A DNA stretch of 64,000 bases. Source: Pycnopodia helianthoides. Its lineage: Eukaryota; Echinodermata; Asteroidea; Forcipulatida; Asteriidae. Below are positions 60,480-64,000 of the stretch, piece by piece. The position numbers and the translations under genes are program-made. The notes under the pieces were generated by a model that made no database searches, was not told the origin of the DNA, and saw only the letters and a program-made list of their open reading frames with translations. The DNA lies in contig CM063246.1 in NCBI GenBank assembly GCA_032158295.1, positions 4,125,371 to 4,189,370 on the forward strand. Direction: 5' to 3'. Every line of letters begins with the position of its first letter. The first letter of the stretch is position 1.

Positions 60480-60700
60480 GTCTTTAAAGCCCCTCCCTAT
60501 GCTAATTAATCAACTCACTGTGTAGAGGGGGGTCCTATAGCTTTTCATAAACAAATTTATGAGTGTTTGAAAAGCCTGCAGCTCACTGTGGAACCATTTA
60601 TGCTGTCATAAAGCTGTAACAGCCCTCGGACCCTGTATGCTTTTTATGTTTGCTCAAAATCAAATTCAACTCACTGTGAAATGCTAGGCATGAAATTTGA
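60480..60700. promoter_or_regulatory. Candidate intronic enhancer with paired TTTATG/CATAAA sites
   Basis: Within about 120 bases there is an octamer/POU-like plus homeodomain sequence ATGCTAATTAAT (60499-60510), a dyad CATAAA (60546-60551) with TTTATG (60556-60561), and a second dyad TTTATG (60597-60602) with CATAAA (60607-60612). TTTATG-type sites are bound by Cdx and posterior Hox proteins. The phrase CTCACTGTG recurs three times (near 60515, 60583 and 60672). The function is a guess based on motif clustering. Confidence 0.3.
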
Positions 60701-62219
60701 GAGTGCAGGTTTTTTTGTATGGTCTGTACCCCCGAAAAAATAATGAAGTCTATGAGAATAGCACAGGATTCTGTTCCACTAGAAATATAAACAAAAACTG
60801 ATTGTATTTGTTCGGTGTGGCATCCTGGGCACAGCTGGCTGGGCCAGCTTGAATAAGAAATGGCAAAAAAATGTTTGTATTGAAAGACTTACATATCGGA
60901 CCCTCTGGATATTTTATATGGTTGCAAGTATTTAATTTCCCATTGTTGGAGCTCCTTTAGAAATGGATTGCCTTAGAAATTTTTGAAAAATGCAGAGAAG
61001 TTTGTTGTACACGAAGGGGTTGTTACTCTAGGGAGGAGTGTAGACATTGGCCAAATATGCACGGTTTACTGTGTGAATGCTGTTCACGTACTGCATTCAA
61101 ATTTCATCTCAATCAAATGACCATTTTGGAACAAATGAAGAAAAACCTTTCTGGAGTAGATGAATGGGTGTGTTTTTTATATATATATGTGTACATATAT
61201 AGTCTGCTGAAACAGTATACCCGATTTTCTGATGTTTTTTTATATAGTTTTGTTGCGATAGTCCGTGATTGTAATCAATGTGTCTGATATTCTTTGAGAA
61301 GGAACCATATAAGATTCCTTTTTGATTGACAAAGATTTGTTTAATCTTCTAAGTTCTGACTGTAAACTGAGCGCATTACAGTCCATATAATTTGATGGGT
61401 AACTTAAAACCCTGGCCTGATTTTGAAAGGGTTGGCTCCCAGTCTGTTGGATATGGATTGTTCTGCCTCTTGTTCTCAGATTGGAAAAACTTTCACAATG
61501 AATTGGAGGAAATACGTTTCAAAACCAGATGATTGGTTTTGAAATATATTTATCTGCAGCGATGGTCACTTTTAATACACCATTGAGAAAAGAAAGCACA
61601 AAACTGGATCTTCTCGTGTCCAGATTTTCTGTTAGGCGAGAGAAATGCCTCTGCGCCAGTTTAATTTGGTTTTTTGTTTCAAGATTTGTCAGTGTGTAAA
61701 CACTAATGAGTAGTGTAGTCTGGCATTTTAGTCTCTAGACTTACCCTTAATTTCCTGTGAAAGAAACCCTAGGAATTGCTCTCCAATTTTGAACACGCCC
61801 AAGTAAGTTTAAAACACTTGTACAGTCATCAAGTTATACAGTGCACAAGTCATGTGCAGAGATGCTGATCGGCAGGAATGAACAAGAACATGTAGTTTTG
61901 GTTGAAGTCCAAAGCGAAACTAGGCCTTGGTGAACTGAACACGACTTGGGTTTTTGTCATGAAGGTTTTTCTGAATATTTTAGGATTTGATAGGTTTTTA
62001 GATTTAGGTTTATACAGGCATGCAACTTTTCCTCGGATCAGCTGATTTTCTCTTTTCTTTATTCTCAGTTTTACCATTCAAAATTGAAAAATACTGTACA
62101 AAATCATTGAAATTTTGTCATTTCCTCTTTTTTCGGTGAAGTTACAGTTGCATGCCTGCTTATAGAATCACTCGTACTCGCTGTATGAATTGATTCGATG
62201 AGTAGGGGAACAACGACAG

Positions 62220-62500
62220 TCTTCTGAATCATCCCGCCAAGTTTTTAAGTCGGTCTGCCCCATTAATCCTTTCCCATCCTGCCCCTTTAATGTTTCTCCC
62301 AGCCTGTGTCCATAATTTAAGCCCTTGGGAGGGTTCCCTCAACCCTCTGTGTTTCTCCTGTGATTACACCTGCTCCAAATTTTCTCTTAATGAAGATGCA
62401 TTTGTGGCTAGGATGATGCTTATCTGCGGAATCTTCAATCAGATCTTTTGAAGGGGGGGGGTAGTAATAAGATCTCCCCCCTTATTATCTGTTGTGAATT
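62220..62500. promoter_or_regulatory. Candidate intronic regulatory patch
   Basis: This compact stretch contains TAATCC (62264-62269, an Otx/Gsc-type site), a GATA-type CTTATCTG near 62420, a CTTTTGAAG-like TCF half site near 62446, and an inverted pair AATAAGATCT and CCCTTATTATCT flanking a C run. It sits in the repeat-poor intron. Evidence is motif density only. Confidence 0.2.
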
Positions 62501-64000
62501 TTTGTGTGATTTTAACTACAACTTTGGGTTCTCGACCCAAGCCTTAAGGAAAATTCATCTGGTTTTAACAAGGAATGCATACATTGGTTAACATTAGGCC
62601 GTGGATTGGAGCCAATTAAAATACATATTTTGTTTTGCCCTGGAACTGGGGGTTTGATTGTCGGTACTTTAGATCGGTAATGAATAAAGGGCATTAATGT
62701 ACACTTCATTATATCCTGACAGGTGTCTGGAGTTGAACTTTTGAAAAATGGAGTAGCCTCAAAAGGGAGATACAAATTTGTGTTGTCTTATGTTACAATT
62801 GGGTTTACGATAAGGGCTTATCATGTTTTTTGTTTTTTACATTAAAGTTCCGAGAAAATGTTTCACTTGTGTTAAGATGCTGCCAAGTTACAAAAAAGCT
62901 AAGTTTCACTCGGACTGAGGGCATTTAGTTAAACAAAAAACTATTACATGTCAATGTTATGCTCAATTACTTGTACAAAATCAAAGATGTTTTTTTTTTT
63001 CTCCAACATTCTTTGTAAAAGAAAAACCCCTCACTTTGCCAGAATGACTTGTACTTTGAGAATCAACTTCCAGATTCTTGTAGTGCAGGAACTGATTGGT
63101 GCAAATGCATATCTTACACATGTTCCTTCTGTTGTTAGTGTTGGCGTTTTCTAGAGCCGAGAGTTTTGTAATCACAAAGTTTGAGTGTTGTACAATCAAG
63201 GAGTCCACTGTTTGCACTTTATGTTCAAACCACACATACTTTCATCCTTATACCCTTCTTACTTACCGTGTCATGCGCAAATATCTACTTACACTTTCTC
63301 TTAGCTTGAATTTTGCTTTTTAAACATGCAGAGTTATTGATTTTATTATCCCCTCCTTTGGAAAACCGTAATAATAAGACCCTTCCTTTTGATTCAGAAG
63401 GACAAAGGGGGGCTTTAATATTTGCCAAGTAACTTCTATTGTCTAAAACCTGAATGCTCCATTTTTTTCTGGAGGGGGTCTTATATTGCTGCCGAGGCCA
63501 TATTTAATAAGCTCATGTTTGATCTGCTGGTTGTGTTTGTGCCCACTGCCACCCTTGAAATGTTGTTTCCTTAATCCCCGCAAATATCTTGAAAGGAAAG
63601 TGGTGCAGTGAGACAGGGGATGACTTCTCGGAGTCTTATAGTTGTTTGGAGTTTCTTAATATTGTGAGGACTGTACAGGAATGTTGAATGCACGATTGAC
63701 ATCATTGGGTTTTGGGAAAAGTAAACTCATTTCCGTCATCAAGTTTTCAATGAACCTGTGAATATATTTTGTCGAGTAAGTTTTCCTTCTCTTTGTGAAA
63801 ACATCTGACAACAGGTTTGTCTTTGAACATGGATTTTGTGCAATTTATGTGATTTATACAATTGTGTACTAAATGGAGGCATTTTAGGGGTGTCTTCAAA
63901 TTCTGCTTTCTCGACTTTGAAAAGTAATTCAGACTGAGACAATTTCTCAGGAGGATTGGTGGACCTTGCAGTCAGTGAATGTTGAGATTGCAACTAATTG

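Larger units (their letters stand above)
58323..64000 (+). other. 5' part of the first SALL intron, repeat-poor and T-rich
   Basis: The stretch follows the splice donor of the SALL exon. It has no long ORF and no recognisable zinc-finger coding sequence on either strand. I saw none of the MITE or SINE families common upstream. Texture is uniform and T-rich from about 58.85 kb onward, with only short homopolymers (for example a G run near 62452). It holds candidate regulatory patches at 60480-60700 and 62220-62500. Being intronic is an inference from the exon; the acceptor lies outside the window. Confidence 0.65.

Noticed and set aside
58323..64000. Further SALL exons inside the window
   Set aside because: No frame with CxxC...H...H spacing or the SALL C2HC finger was found, so the main exon is taken to lie downstream of the window.

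Overview
This window reads as intergenic and intronic DNA from an animal genome. It is AT-rich, densely packed with short non-autonomous transposons, tRNA-derived SINEs, simple repeats and diverged satellite, and has no long open reading frame. The repeat style (TTAA-flanked MITEs, SINEs with a central region I associate with echinoderms) suggests an echinoderm, perhaps a sea star. That identification rests on memory of such repeats and was not checked by a search.

One protein-coding feature is well supported: the first coding exon of a spalt/SALL-family zinc-finger transcription factor on the + strand at 58250-58322. It begins MSRRKQANPQHI, the N-terminal motif that SALL, BCL11 and FOG proteins use to bind the NuRD corepressor. 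An in-frame stop lies upstream and a good splice donor follows. The zinc-finger exons are not in the window, so 58323-64000 is read as the 5' part of a first intron of more than 5.6 kb, and the roughly 58 kb upstream as a developmental-gene desert.

Layout: 0.2-0.3 kb, a possible TIR-element remnant; 1.3-1.45 kb, a SINE 3' fragment; 2.9-3.95 kb, an inverted satellite block with an ~88-bp tandem array; 4.4-6.1 kb, three TTAA-flanked MITEs, two sharing one TTAA; 6.6-10.6 kb, five further elements including a 482-bp TIR element with a 6-bp target duplication; 12.8-18.9 kb, a SINE and MITE fragments; 19.5-23.7 kb, MITEs and a CRE-bracketed repeat; 24-28 kb, mostly unassigned DNA; 28.5-33.7 kb, the densest MITE cluster, including a nested insertion and a second shared-TTAA pair; 34.7-35.9 kb, SINE and MITE fragments; 36.2-41.9 kb, a repeat-poor and relatively GC-rich block; 42-43.4 kb, an element plus a minisatellite; 47.5-49.1 kb, a SINE, low-order repeats and a cluster of GCCGGAGCC elements; 51.2-54.7 kb, a diverged duplication, a MITE and two SINEs; 54.7-58.2 kb, repeat-poor upstream DNA and the SALL promoter; 58.3-64 kb, repeat-poor, T-rich intron.

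The most notable non-genic signals are three related TTAA-flanked MITE families (A, B, C) that twice abut with a single shared TTAA, hammerhead-ribozyme-like motifs of the kind found in Penelope-like elements, and candidate cis-regulatory sequences near the SALL exon. Repeat families are named by letter here only for cross-reference. Their boundaries come from comparing copies by eye.
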